Shown: positions 16,994 through 25,775 of the stretch, piece by piece
Numbering within the stretch: the first letter of the stretch is position 1
Layout of the letters: the number at the start of each line of letters is the position of its first letter
Origin: RGIG9041 sp045541455
GTDB lineage: Bacteria > Bacillota > Clostridia > Oscillospirales > QAKW01
Direction of reading: 5' to 3'
Assembly: GCA_045541455.1 (NCBI GenBank)
Contig: JAZQJA010000012.1
Coordinates: 1 to 64,000, forward strand
DNA length: 64,000 nt
Notes under the pieces: generated by a model
Seen by the model: only the letters and a program-made list of their open reading frames with translations
What the model was told of the DNA's origin: nothing
Databases searched by the model: none
Program-made: the position numbers and the translations under genes

Positions 16994-17857
16994 ATGTTAG
17001 TATCTGCAAAAGAAATGATGCAAAAAGCTTATGAAGGTCATTATGCAGTAGGACAGTTCAACATCAACAACCTAGAGTGGACAAAAGCTGTTCTGCTCAC
17101 TGCACAGGAAAATAACTCGCCCGTTATTCTCGGTGTTTCTGAGGGTGCAGGTAAGTATATGTGCGGTTACACTACCATTGTTGGTATGGTAAAAGGTATG
17201 ATTGAAAATTTAGGTATCACAGTCCCTGTTGCTCTTCATCTTGACCACGGTTCATACGAAGGTGCAAAAGCTGTTATCAGAGACGGTTTTTCATCTGTTA
17301 TGTTTGACGGTTCGCACTACGGTATTGAAGAAAATATTGAAAAAACAAAAGAGATAATTGCTCTTGCCAATGAAAAGGGTCTTTCAGTTGAAGCCGAAGT
17401 TGGTTCAATCGGCGGCGAAGAAGACGGTGTTATCGGCAAAGGTGAAGTTGCAGACGCTGCTGAATGCAAACTCATTGCAGACTTAGGCGTTACAATGCTT
17501 GCTGCCGGAATCGGTAACATTCACGGCAAATATCCTGCAAACTGGGCAGGTCTTGATTTTGACGCTCTAAACAAAATTTCAGAGGCTACAAACGGTATGC
17601 CACTTGTTTTACATGGTGGTACAGGTATTCCTGCTGATATGATTAAAAAGGCTATTTCTATGGGTGTTGCTAAAATCAATGTTAATACAGAGTGTCAGCT
17701 TGCTTTTGCTGATGCAACCAGAAAATATGTAGAAGCAGGCAAAGACCTTGAAGGCAAGGGCTTTGACCCAAGAAAACTTCTCGCTCCCGGTTTTGAGGCT
17801 ATTAAAGCTACCGTTAAAGAGAAAATGGAATTGTTTGGTTCAATTAACAAAGCATAA
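16994..17857 (+). CDS. fba: Class II fructose-bisphosphate aldolase
   Basis: Zinc-dependent aldolase of glycolysis/gluconeogenesis: fructose-1,6-bisphosphate to dihydroxyacetone phosphate plus glyceraldehyde-3-phosphate. Seen: YAVGQFNINNLEW, the catalytic/metal motif ALHLDHGS, VEAEVGSIGGEEDG, GNIHGKYP, VLHGGTGIP and INVNTECQLAF. 287 aa, full length. The gene is monocistronic, with a near-consensus promoter, a GGAGGAAG ribosome site and a strong terminator. Its codon choice looks more regular than that of its neighbours, as expected for a highly expressed gene. Confidence 0.95.
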   Translation: MLVSAKEMMQKAYEGHYAVGQFNINNLEWTKAVLLTAQENNSPVILGVSEGAGKYMCGYTTIVGMVKGMIENLGITVPVALHLDHGSYEGAKAVIRDGFSSVMFDGSHYGIEENIEKTKEIIALANEKGLSVEAEVGSIGGEEDGVIGKGEVADAAECKLIADLGVTMLAAGIGNIHGKYPANWAGLDFDALNKISEATNGMPLVLHGGTGIPADMIKKAISMGVAKINVNTECQLAFADATRKYVEAGKDLEGKGFDPRKLLAPGFEAIKATVKEKMELFGSINKA

Positions 17858-17873
17858 TTCAATAAAAGTTAAA

Positions 17874-17906
17874 AAATACTTCAAGGCAAGCCTTGAAGTA
17901 TTTTTT
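17874..17906 (+). terminator. Terminator of fba
   Basis: 13-bp stem AAATACTTCAAGG / CCTTGAAGTATTT with a T-run. Confidence 0.85.
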
Positions 17907-17915
17907 ATCACACAG

Positions 17916-17944
17916 AAAAAAAGCAGCCAAACGGCTGCTTTTTT
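17916..17944 (-). terminator. Terminator of rplS
   Basis: Stem AAAAAAAGCAGCC / GGCTGCTTTTTT directly past the rplS stop codon. Confidence 0.8.
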
Positions 17945-17945
17945 G

Positions 17946-18287
17946 TTAGATTTTCTGTTTAACTTTTGCTGACTTACCAACTCTGTCACGAATATAGTAG
18001 AGCTTAGCGCGTCTAACTTTACCGCGGCGGACAACTTCAACTTTTTCTACCTTGGGTGAGTTTACGAGGAATGTTCTTTCAACACCTACACCGTAAGCTA
18101 CTCTTCTTACCTTAAAGGTTTCAGAAATACCACCGCCGTGTTTAGCAATGATTGTACCCTCGAACACCTGGATTCTTTCACGGTTACCCTCTTTTACTTT
18201 TACACTAACACGAACAGTATCACCAACATTCAAAGTAAACTTGTCAGCTCTGATTTGCTCGTCAGTTACAGCTTTCAAATAATCCAT
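17946..18287 (-). CDS. rplS: 50S ribosomal protein L19
   Basis: Ribosomal protein L19 at the 30S-50S interface. Seen: VGDTVRVSVKVKEGNRERIQVFEGTII, GISETFKVRRVAYGVGVERTF and the basic GKVRRAKLYYIRDR C-terminal motif. 113 aa, normal length. It is encoded alone here, with its own promoter, a roughly 95-base leader (probable L19 autoregulatory RNA) and a terminator. It is separated from the trmD/rimM genes that often precede it. Confidence 0.96.
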   Translation of the reverse strand: MDYLKAVTDEQIRADKFTLNVGDTVRVSVKVKEGNRERIQVFEGTIIAKHGGGISETFKVRRVAYGVGVERTFLVNSPKVEKVEVVRRGKVRRAKLYYIRDRVGKSAKVKQKI

Positions 18288-18380
18288 TGTAACTTCCTCC
18301 TTGATTAATTTACAGGATATTCACAGGCATTCATGCGAGCAAAGCAGAGGACTGCCCGTTGGAATTTCTTCCATAATCTT
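18288..18380 (-). ncRNA. Probable ribosomal protein L19 leader
   Basis: The rplS 5' leader holds a paired element (GGGCAG ... TGCCTGT) with TCCTCTGC and CGCATGAA in the loop region, then AAGGAGG. Its position and size match the Firmicutes L19 leader, in which L19 binds its own mRNA. The identity is inferred from context and this partial pattern. Confidence 0.5.
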
Positions 18381-18384
18381 TAGT

Positions 18385-18413
18385 ATAATAACACAAGTTA
18401 ATTCAAATTGCAA
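18385..18413 (-). promoter_or_regulatory. Promoter of rplS
   Basis: Read leftward: TTGCAA at 18408-18413, a 17-bp spacer, TATTAT at 18385-18390. Confidence 0.75.
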
Positions 18414-18421
18414 CTATTTTT

Positions 18422-19216
18422 TTAATTTTCTTCGATATCTATTTTAACTATCTCCGGGAAGTTGTTAATACGAAACGGAGGCATAGTATTTCCGATGCCG
18501 CCTGACAGCACCATTGTCGTGCCGTTTTCTGTATAAGCACCTTTTGAGTATTTAGGAAAAAAGCCTTCTTCATGGGTAAACAGTGCGCCGAAAAACGGTA
18601 TACGTATAAGTCCGCCATGTTCGTGACCGCAAAGTACTAAATCTATATCTCGATCTTTAATATTCAATCCACTAAAAAACTCATACGGCCGATGCACCAC
18701 TAGTATTTTATAGTTTTTCAATTTTTCAAATACCGACAGCACAGCAATACGGTTTTCTTGTTTTTCTATGCCGTCAGACAAACCAAGCACTGAATAATGT
18801 TCGAAAATTTTATATTCATTTTCTAACAACACATCTTTACAATCAAGTTTTTGTATAACATTATCTCTTCCCAATGACTTTTCGTGATTTCCAAAAGCAT
18901 AATAAACAGGGGCAATTCTACGCAAACCGTCTAAGGTTTGCTTTGCAATATTAAAATCGGTACGCATACGGTCAACAAAATCACCGCTTATAATTATCAT
19001 ATCCGGTGATAAAGCAGCCACTTTATCCGTGATGTAAATATTTGAAGGATTATATTTTTTATTATGCAAATCTGTCAGCAGTACAACACGCAATCTGCCT
19101 TTAATTTTTTCGCTTTTCAAAGTGTAACTTTTTACAACTGCGTTATTGTTGTAAATAGCAAGTATTACAGCCAAAAATGATATTAAAGCCAGTAATATAA
19201 ACGAAAGTTGTGACAT
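18422..19216 (-). CDS. Membrane-anchored metallophosphoesterase
   Basis: Calcineurin-like phosphoesterase of the YaeI/YkuE type, 264 aa. Seen: an N-terminal membrane segment (residues 4-22), then the metal motifs LLTDLHN, ISGDFVDR, FGNHE and LCGHEHGG, which line a two-metal site, and a C-terminal GGIGNTMPPFRI. YkuE-type members act at the cell envelope or on lipids, but the substrate here is unknown. The gene is divergent from the small membrane protein at 19301. Confidence 0.83.
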   Translation of the reverse strand: MSQLSFILLALISFLAVILAIYNNNAVVKSYTLKSEKIKGRLRVVLLTDLHNKKYNPSNIYITDKVAALSPDMIIISGDFVDRMRTDFNIAKQTLDGLRRIAPVYYAFGNHEKSLGRDNVIQKLDCKDVLLENEYKIFEHYSVLGLSDGIEKQENRIAVLSVFEKLKNYKILVVHRPYEFFSGLNIKDRDIDLVLCGHEHGGLIRIPFFGALFTHEEGFFPKYSKGAYTENGTTMVLSGGIGNTMPPFRINNFPEIVKIDIEEN

Positions 19217-19243
19217 GATTTAAGCCTTTCTTATAATAAAAAT

Positions 19244-19272
19244 TTGACAAATTGTGCAGTATATACTATACT
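19244..19272 (+). promoter_or_regulatory. Promoter of the membrane protein at 19301
   Basis: TTGACA at 19244-19249, a 17-bp spacer, TATACT at 19267-19272. Confidence 0.8.
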
Positions 19273-19300
19273 TTGGGTATAAAACTAATTGGAGGACTAT

Positions 19301-19870
19301 ATGTCAAGAAAATCCGCATCAAAACAAATAGTACTATTTTTAATAGGTAGTGCTGTGAATATATTGATGTTTTCTCTGTCAAAGTATGCAGGGTTTCCGT
19401 TTTGGCTTGACTTTACCGGCACATTTTATATTGCTGCGCTGTGCGGCCCCGTGCTTGCTTTTTTATCATTGGCATTACATATTGTTTTACTGACAGTATT
19501 AATAGACGGTGTTGTTGCACTATGGCTTGCTTTGCCAATTGCGTTGGTATGCGCAGTAATCATTTTATCCAACAACACTATAAATTCGAACAAGAAAACA
19601 CTGACTTTGGCTCCGGTAATTATAACCGGTATATCATGCGCTTTTGTCGGAAATTTTATAAGTTTTATTTGTTCAAAAACATTACCCGGCAGGTATTTTG
19701 TATACAACGCAGCGTTTGAAGCAATTTGGAATTCACACTCAAAGTTTGTTGCTTCGGTTGTGTTATCTGCGGGAATAACAATTTGCGAGTTAGGTCTAAG
19801 TTTGATATTATTGATTATAATGTTAATTATTACACCAAAAAATAAAGACGGGCTTACTTTCAGGAAATAA
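19301..19870 (+). CDS. Small integral membrane protein, possibly ECF S-component-like
   Basis: About 189 aa with five to six hydrophobic segments. The pattern SKYAGFPFWLDFTGTFYIAALCGPVLA recalls the N-terminal part of ECF-transporter substrate-binding (S) subunits and related sensor membrane domains, but the match is loose and no EcfA/EcfT genes are near. The start is the ATG at 19301, since GGAGG sits 5 bases upstream. The gene is alone, with a consensus promoter and a terminator. Function unknown. Confidence 0.55.
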   Translation: MSRKSASKQIVLFLIGSAVNILMFSLSKYAGFPFWLDFTGTFYIAALCGPVLAFLSLALHIVLLTVLIDGVVALWLALPIALVCAVIILSNNTINSNKKTLTLAPVIITGISCAFVGNFISFICSKTLPGRYFVYNAAFEAIWNSHSKFVASVVLSAGITICELGLSLILLIIMLIITPKNKDGLTFRK

Positions 19871-19873
19871 CAG

Positions 19874-19905
19874 CAAGGGTACATCAAACGATGTACCCTT
19901 TCTTT
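19874..19905. terminator. Terminator between the membrane protein gene and argS
   Basis: Stem AAGGGTACATC / GATGTACCCTT with a T-run rightward; it serves convergent genes. Confidence 0.75.
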
Positions 19906-19906
19906 T

Positions 19907-21589
19907 TTACATCTTTTCAGGTGCTGTAATATTCATAAGTTGAAGAGCGTTTTTAATAACGGTTTTTGCACTAATGACAAGTGCCAATCTGCCTTTTACA
20001 ACATTTTCAGCCTCTCCTTTAATACGGCATGCGTTATAAAAACTATGAAAAGACGATGCAACATCAATAACATATTTAGTGATTTTTGAAGGTTCTAACG
20101 AATTTGCCGAGGATATTATTTCCTCAGGGAATCGTGCAATATTTTTAATAAGTTCACGCTCTTCTACACTTGAGTAGGTATAATTTTCACACGAGTCAAC
20201 CGAGGTGATACCAAGATTGCGGAGAACAGAGCAAATTCGTGCGTGAGCATATTGAACATAATACATTGGGTTTTCACTATCCTGTTTTACAGCAAGCGAC
20301 AAATCAAAGTCCATAACAGACTCGCTGCGGTTCATATTAAAGAAAAAGCGTGCTGCATCTGCAGGAATTTCATCTAAAAGGTCGGAAAGGGTAATACTCT
20401 TACCTGTACGCTTTGACATACGCACAACTTCACCGTCGCGCATAAGGCGTACAAGTTGCATAAGCACGACTTCCAAACGTTCGGGGTCGATACCAAGAGC
20501 TTTCATACCCGCTTTATAGCGAATTGTATGACCATGGTGATCGGCACCAAGAACGTTTATACAACGTTCAAAATTGCGTTTGCAAAACTTGTTGCGATGA
20601 TAAGCCAAATCAACAGCATAATAAGTATAAAAGCCGTTTGCTTTAACCATTACCTCGTCTTTTTCACAACCATAGTCTGTAGCGCGAAACCATTTTGCGC
20701 CTTCATTTTCATATAAAGCGCCTGCTTTTTCAAGCATATCTATAGTTTCTTTTACATAACCGCTTGTATGAAGCGTTGATTCACGGAACCATTTATCATA
20801 AATAATTTTATATTTTTCAAGGTCTGTTTGCATTTGTGCAATATTCTTTTCAAGGCCAAACGCAACAAGTTCATCGGTAAGTTGTTCGCGATTATTTAGA
20901 TCCACCTTGCAATCTTTTAATTCGTAAAACTCTTTTGCAAGACGCTTGATGTCATCGCCGTGATAACCGTCATCAGGAAATTCAATGCTGTCTTCACCGT
21001 TTATAAGTTGATACAAACGTGTATAAAGAGATATACCGAATAGTGAAACCTGATTGCCGGCATCATTGACATAAAATTCTTTTTTAACATCTGCACCCGC
21101 CCATGACAAAACTGACGAAAGGCAATCACCTATAATACCGCCCCTTGCGTTACCCATGTGCATAGGACCTGTAGGGTTTGCCGAAACAAATTCGACAAGA
21201 ACAGTTTGATTTTTAAGTGTCTCTGATTTTCCAAACGAATCACCCAAAGACAAAACGCTGTCAACAACTGTAGAATAGTAGTGATCTGACACTTTAAAGT
21301 TAATAAAACCGGGGCCGGCAACACTTACGCTTTCAATAAGATCACCGCATTCAAACTTGTCCACAATTGCATTTGCAATTAAAGCGGGAGATTTTCGCAA
21401 AAGTTTTACATTTTTCATAGCAAAATTTGTGGAAAACTCGCCGTTTGCATGATCTTTAGGCACCTCTACCTCAAACCCCATTATATCTACTTTATCCAAT
21501 ACACCGTCTGCAACACAGCGGTCATAAGCATTTGTTACTTTTTGAGCAATAAGCGATTTCATATATTCCGACGGATTTTTAAGTGTCAT
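19907..21589 (-). CDS. argS: Arginyl-tRNA synthetase
   Basis: Class I aminoacyl-tRNA synthetase charging tRNA-Arg. Seen: the N-terminal Add-1 domain, the HIGH-type motif SANPTGPMHMGNARGG, the KMSKS-type motif VRMSKRTGKSI, and a C-terminal all-helical anticodon-binding domain ending in ALQLMNITAPEKM. I use the ATG at 21589 (GAGGAGATATAAA upstream), giving 560 aa. It follows the DUF1934 gene by one base and so is the last gene of a ddl-murI-DUF1934-argS operon. I see no T-box leader. Confidence 0.96.
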   Translation of the reverse strand: MTLKNPSEYMKSLIAQKVTNAYDRCVADGVLDKVDIMGFEVEVPKDHANGEFSTNFAMKNVKLLRKSPALIANAIVDKFECGDLIESVSVAGPGFINFKVSDHYYSTVVDSVLSLGDSFGKSETLKNQTVLVEFVSANPTGPMHMGNARGGIIGDCLSSVLSWAGADVKKEFYVNDAGNQVSLFGISLYTRLYQLINGEDSIEFPDDGYHGDDIKRLAKEFYELKDCKVDLNNREQLTDELVAFGLEKNIAQMQTDLEKYKIIYDKWFRESTLHTSGYVKETIDMLEKAGALYENEGAKWFRATDYGCEKDEVMVKANGFYTYYAVDLAYHRNKFCKRNFERCINVLGADHHGHTIRYKAGMKALGIDPERLEVVLMQLVRLMRDGEVVRMSKRTGKSITLSDLLDEIPADAARFFFNMNRSESVMDFDLSLAVKQDSENPMYYVQYAHARICSVLRNLGITSVDSCENYTYSSVEERELIKNIARFPEEIISSANSLEPSKITKYVIDVASSFHSFYNACRIKGEAENVVKGRLALVISAKTVIKNALQLMNITAPEKM

Positions 21590-21590
21590 T

Positions 21591-21989
21591 TTATATCTCC
21601 TCAATAATTATGTTCATTACATTTTCACTCACCTGCACACCGTTAAAAAGCAGGCGATATTTTATTACAGTCTTACCTTCTTCAAGTTTCCCTTTTACAA
21701 GTGATGTTTTTACTATAACCTGCATAGGCCCTGCAGGAGTTGTATAAGAGCTGCTATGTGTCCCGCCCGATTCAAAAACCAGACGATTGCCCGATTTATG
21801 ACGAAAAACCGACACAATATTGTCCTTTTGTTTAATCGAACAATTTTCAATGTCAGTGTATGTAACATATACACTTTCGCCTTTTCGATATAACGTTGCA
21901 TCGTATGTATTTTGTTCACTTACAACCTCACCGTCAACGGTTTGAACAAAGGCAAGAGTGAGTTTTACTTTAGTATTTTTCGATGTCAA
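21591..21989 (-). CDS. DUF1934 family protein (YwiB-like)
   Basis: DUF1934 beta-barrel (calycin-like) protein, 132 aa. Seen: the repeated strand pattern VKLTLAFVQTVDGEVV, GESVYVTYTDIE, NIVSVFRHKSGNRLVFESG, HSSSYTTPAGPM and the C-terminal YRLLFNGVQVSENVM. The function of the family is unknown. It sits directly upstream of argS, a pairing also found in Bacillus (ywiB-argS). It probably starts at a TTG preceded by GGAG inside the murI 3' end, with a 20-base overlap. Confidence 0.8.
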   Translation of the reverse strand: MTSKNTKVKLTLAFVQTVDGEVVSEQNTYDATLYRKGESVYVTYTDIENCSIKQKDNIVSVFRHKSGNRLVFESGGTHSSSYTTPAGPMQVIVKTSLVKGKLEEGKTVIKYRLLFNGVQVSENVMNIIIEEI

Positions 21990-22782
21990 TTTTATTTACT
22001 TCTCCGTTAATAGAGCGATGCATAAAAATACCGCCCAAATTTTCAAAGCCCTCAATACTATCCGACACAAAATAGCGTTGTCGGCCTTTGGTGCTATCTG
22101 AGAGCATATTGTTAATTTCAAGATAGTCACGAAGGGATTTTGCCGCTTCCCTACCCGAATTTACAAGCACAACATTTTCACCCATAAACTCACCAATTGC
22201 ACGCGCAATTATAGGATAATGAGTACAACCGAGAATTACGGTATCCGCACCGAATTCTTTTATTTTAGATAAATACAGTTTTACAGCCTGTTCTGTAATA
22301 GGGTCATTTTCACCGATATGACCGTTTTCAACAAGCGGAACAAATAACGGGCACGCAACACTTAAGGTTTCACAAGATGGGTCAAGTTCACACAGTTTTT
22401 TAACATAGGCATTTGATTTTACGGTAGCAGGAGTCCCGATAATGCCTATTTTTTTATTTTTTGTTGCTTTAAGTGCTGCTTTTGCAGTGCTTTCAATAAC
22501 GCCAAAAACAGAAAACGGATAAATATCACACAATTTAGGAAGTGCAACCGCCGATACCGTACCGCAAGCGACAAGCGCTGCTTTTATATTAAAAGTGCTT
22601 AGAAAATTCAGGTCCTGGCCTGCATAGCGTATAATGGTACTTTTACTTTTTGCACCATACGGAACACGCGAGGTGTCACCAAAATATACAATATCTTCGT
22701 TAGGCAAAATTTTCAAAAGTTCCTTTACAGCGGTAAGACCGCCCAGCCCGCTGTCAAAAACACCTATTGGGTTTTTGTTCAT
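21970..22782 (-). CDS. murI: Glutamate racemase
   Basis: Makes D-glutamate for peptidoglycan from L-glutamate. Seen: IGVFDSGLGGLTAVKEL, YFGDTSRVPYG, the first catalytic Cys in LVACGTVSAVALP, and the second in ILGCTHYPII. 270 aa. The ATG overlaps the ddl stop (ATGA), and a GGAGG site lies inside ddl. Together with ddl it supplies the D-amino acids of the cell wall. Confidence 0.95.
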   Translation of the reverse strand: MNKNPIGVFDSGLGGLTAVKELLKILPNEDIVYFGDTSRVPYGAKSKSTIIRYAGQDLNFLSTFNIKAALVACGTVSAVALPKLCDIYPFSVFGVIESTAKAALKATKNKKIGIIGTPATVKSNAYVKKLCELDPSCETLSVACPLFVPLVENGHIGENDPITEQAVKLYLSKIKEFGADTVILGCTHYPIIARAIGEFMGENVVLVNSGREAAKSLRDYLEINNMLSDSTKGRQRYFVSDSIEGFENLGGIFMHRSINGEVNKIDIEKY

Positions 22783-23843
22783 ATTCTGTCCTCCGAAAGT
22801 GCAAGTTCTATAAGGCGATCAATAAGTGCTGTGCCTTTAAGACCGCTATGTGCCATCAATTTTGGAAACATACTTATATCTGTAAAACCGGGGATTGTAT
22901 TAATTTCATTAAAAATTATTTTTTCATCATCAGTTACAAAAAAGTCAACCCTTGAAAAGCCCTGACACTCCATTGCAAGATAAACCCTTTTAGCCATTTC
23001 ACACACGCACTTAATCGCGTTATCACTGATTTTTGCAGGGATAAACAAAAGTGAATTTTCGTCATTATATTTAGAATCATAACTATAAAAATCTGCCGAC
23101 GGTGCAATTTGGCCGCACGTTGCACATTCGGGCACAGAGTTACCGATAACTGCACACTCAACTTCTGCACCGATAATATTTTCTTCTACAAGTACTTTAA
23201 AATCGTGTTTTGCCGCCAAAACAAGACCCGCTTTTAACTGGGTTTTATTATAACATTTTGAAACACCAACACTGGAGCCTGCAGACGATGGTTTTACAAA
23301 CACAGGGTAGTCAAATCGCGATTCGATTTTTTCTACCACTGAATTAAGATTATTCTTTATATCGCGATCATAGAAAAATTCGAAGTCAGCCTGAGTAATT
23401 CCGGCTTTATCACAAATGATTTTGGTAATAACTTTATCCATACTGTTAGCACCACTGGTCATTGTAGTAGTGACTTGTTTTATGCCTGCTAAAGAAAGCA
23501 ATGCAGCAACCGAACCGTCCTCACCGTTTTTACCATGCATAACGGGAAACGCAACATCTATTTTTATGTTTTCACCACCCGGCACACAAATGCCGTGAAC
23601 CGAACGGTCGGGAGAAATGAAGGCAACACGGTTTTCAGCATCAAGCCATTTGTTGTTTCTTATTTGTTCAACATCAGCCTGCGTTAAAAACCACTTACCC
23701 TTAGGTGTTATACCAAGAACATATACATTATATTTATCTTTATCTATAATAGACAGAACATTTGCTGCTGAAAGACACGAAACCTCATATTCACTTGAAA
23801 CACCGCCAAAAATTACCGCAATGTTAGGTTTAGTATTTGTCAT
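22779..23843 (-). CDS. ddl: D-alanine--D-alanine ligase
   Basis: ATP-grasp ligase joining two D-Ala for the peptidoglycan pentapeptide. Seen: IAVIFGGVSSEYEVSCLSA at the N-terminus, VMHGKNGEDGSVAALL, FVKPSSAGSSVGVSK (ATP grasp), EVECAVIGN, YDSKYNDE (omega-loop region), and FSRVDFFV, FNEINTIPGFTDISMFP (metal site). 354 aa. First gene of the ddl-murI-DUF1934-argS run. The YDSKY loop is of the Ddl sort; nothing suggests a vancomycin-type ligase. Confidence 0.94.
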   Translation of the reverse strand: MTNTKPNIAVIFGGVSSEYEVSCLSAANVLSIIDKDKYNVYVLGITPKGKWFLTQADVEQIRNNKWLDAENRVAFISPDRSVHGICVPGGENIKIDVAFPVMHGKNGEDGSVAALLSLAGIKQVTTTMTSGANSMDKVITKIICDKAGITQADFEFFYDRDIKNNLNSVVEKIESRFDYPVFVKPSSAGSSVGVSKCYNKTQLKAGLVLAAKHDFKVLVEENIIGAEVECAVIGNSVPECATCGQIAPSADFYSYDSKYNDENSLLFIPAKISDNAIKCVCEMAKRVYLAMECQGFSRVDFFVTDDEKIIFNEINTIPGFTDISMFPKLMAHSGLKGTALIDRLIELALSEDRI

Positions 23844-23886
23844 AAGTATTACCTTCTTAATTAAAATATCACTAATTATAATATCA

Positions 23887-25095
23887 CTATTTATTTGTTA
23901 TGTAAAGATTAATTTTGTTTGACAACCGTATAAGAGTATAAAGTGAAGGTAAAAGCATAAACACATTAAGAGTGTCTGCAGCAGACCATAAAAAAGAGGG
24001 CGGCAAAACAGCGCCGAAAAAGACAAGTGCTGCAAATGCTGCATCGTAAAGGTCGGTTGATTTAAAACTATACAACAGTACCCGCCGCGCAACATAATAC
24101 CAGCCAATAACAGTTGCAAATACAAAAAGCGACATAGATACTGATAAAAATAAACTTCCAAACGGGTATGACGCAAATGTACTTTTTACTGCAATGTTTG
24201 GATTATCACCCAATTTTGCACCGCAAAGAGCAAATGCTATACCTGTAATTGAACACATTACAACAGTATCCCAAAAAGCAGTTGTCATAGCAGACAGCGA
24301 GCATTTAACTATATTTTTATCACCGGATTCTGCTGCCAGTACGCCACCACTGCCAAGACCGCTTTCGTTTGAGTACAATCCACGTGTTACACCGCTTTTT
24401 ACAGCAGCTCCCATAGTGCCGCCAAAAAGCGATGAAATATCAAAAGCCTCACAAAAAATCTGTTTTAATATTGCTGGAACCAAAGACACATTATCAAAAA
24501 TTATAAAAATACAAAAGCCGAGAAATGAGATTGACATTATTGGCACAAGCAGTGAACTTATTTTTGCAATGCCGTTAAAACCCAAAGAAATTGTTACAAT
24601 AGTTAAAAAAGCAAGTACAACCCCGCTTTGCCAATTATCAAACGGCAACACTGCTGCAAGCGACGATGACGGAACTGCAGCACCCATAAAAAGTCCGCAT
24701 GCGGCGCAGGCGAGTGTCCATATTAACGAAAGGGTTGGCTTATTAAGCGTTTTTAGCAGTGTCATTGTACCGCCTACACCGTTATCAGCGTATTTTAAAG
24801 CCAGATAACTTTCTGCGTATTTTGTAGACATAGATAAAACTCCGCAGACCCACATCCAAAATATAGAGCCGACACCGCCCGCCGAAATTGCAACTGCAAC
24901 ACCAACGATATTTCCGGGGCCTACAGTTGTACCAAGTGCTGCTGCAAACGCACTGTAAGTACCAATCCCCTGTTCATTTTCTTTTCTTGAAAAGGTATAT
25001 TTTATACCGCTTAATGTATATCGCTGTATAAACTTAAGTTTTATTGTAAAAAATATATGGCAAACCAAAAGTAAAGTAACAATCAATAATATCAC
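23887..25095 (-). CDS. Sodium:alanine/glycine symporter, AGCS family
   Basis: AGCS-family permease importing alanine or glycine with Na+. About ten membrane segments. The family signature is seen as FAAALGTTVGPGNIVGVAVAI, with GGVGSIFWMWVCGVLSMSTKYAE and the conserved GVTRGLYSNESGLGSG. At 402 aa it is slightly short of the usual 450 or so, mainly at the termini. It lies immediately upstream (in leftward reading) of the cell-wall operon, which needs D-Ala and Ala. No RBS-strength argument decides the start. Confidence 0.88.
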   Translation of the reverse strand: MILLIVTLLLVCHIFFTIKLKFIQRYTLSGIKYTFSRKENEQGIGTYSAFAAALGTTVGPGNIVGVAVAISAGGVGSIFWMWVCGVLSMSTKYAESYLALKYADNGVGGTMTLLKTLNKPTLSLIWTLACAACGLFMGAAVPSSSLAAVLPFDNWQSGVVLAFLTIVTISLGFNGIAKISSLLVPIMSISFLGFCIFIIFDNVSLVPAILKQIFCEAFDISSLFGGTMGAAVKSGVTRGLYSNESGLGSGGVLAAESGDKNIVKCSLSAMTTAFWDTVVMCSITGIAFALCGAKLGDNPNIAVKSTFASYPFGSLFLSVSMSLFVFATVIGWYYVARRVLLYSFKSTDLYDAAFAALVFFGAVLPPSFLWSAADTLNVFMLLPSLYTLIRLSNKINLYITNK

Positions 25096-25145
25096 CTAAT
25101 ATCAATATATTGACCTTTTATAAAAAATAGCATATAATATTTATT

Positions 25146-25592
25146 ATGGATGATATTTTTTATATGAAAAAAGCGCTGAATCTTGCAAAACGCGCCGAGA
25201 AAATTGGCGAAGTACCAGTTGGTGCAGTTATTGTTAAAGACGGCAAAATAATATCGCGCGGTTTTAACCTACGCGAAAGTAAAGGTGATGCTACGGCACA
25301 CGCTGAATTTATCGCTATTCAAAAGGCGTGCAAAAAGCTCGGCGGCTGGCGGTTGTGCGGTTGTACTTTGTACGTTACGCTTGAGCCGTGTATAATGTGC
25401 GCAGGTGCAATTATCAATTCACGAGTTGACAGAGTGGTGATAGGCGCACGCGACCAAAAATCCGGTGCGTTTGGCTCGATTGTTGATGTCACTAAACTTA
25501 AAGTAAATCATTTTCCAAAAGTAGAATTTGGTGTTCTTTCTAATGAATGTTCGGACATTCTAAAGCGGTTTTTTAAAAGACTTCGCAATTAA
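25146..25592 (+). CDS. tadA: tRNA adenosine(34) deaminase
   Basis: Zinc deaminase converting adenosine-34 of tRNA-Arg(ACG) to inosine. Seen: ALNLAKRAEKIGEVPVGAVIV, the catalytic HAEF motif, the PCIMCAGAI zinc motif, and GARDQKSGAFGS. 148 aa, normal length. It is divergent from the alanine symporter. The downstream SRP RNA and dnaX that follow tadA in many Firmicutes are absent here. Confidence 0.94.
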   Translation: MDDIFYMKKALNLAKRAEKIGEVPVGAVIVKDGKIISRGFNLRESKGDATAHAEFIAIQKACKKLGGWRLCGCTLYVTLEPCIMCAGAIINSRVDRVVIGARDQKSGAFGSIVDVTKLKVNHFPKVEFGVLSNECSDILKRFFKRLRN

Positions 25593-25641
25593 CAAAAAGT
25601 TCAAAGTTTGATAACAACTTTTGAAAAAGCGTGTGTTATAC

Positions 25642-25738
25642 TGTAGGAGAGATAAGGATAGTACTTATCTTAATCCCCCTCCTATTTTTAATGCAAAACA
25701 GTAAAACAGCGCCGCTTTAAAAGCGACGCTGTTTTACT
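25642..25738 (+). terminator. Two tandem hairpins after tadA
   Basis: First: TAGGAG-A-GATAAG ... CTTATC-TTAATCCCC-CTCCTA then TTTTT (25642-25689). Second: a 19-bp near-perfect stem AGTAAAACAGCG ... CGCTGTTTTACT (25700-25738). They are likely terminators. The first could also belong to a small RNA. No SRP RNA signature is seen. Confidence 0.5.
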
Positions 25739-25775
25739 TTGATATTATTTTAATATTTATAAAGGAGTAATTATT

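Noticed and set aside
22779..23843. Vancomycin-resistance-type ligase
   Set aside because: The omega-loop region and neighbours (murI, argS) fit a housekeeping Ddl; no vanH/vanX genes are nearby.
25593..25740. SRP RNA (ffs) downstream of tadA, as in many Firmicutes
   Set aside because: No conserved GGAAGGAAGCAGCC-type SRP core is present; only two hairpins are seen.
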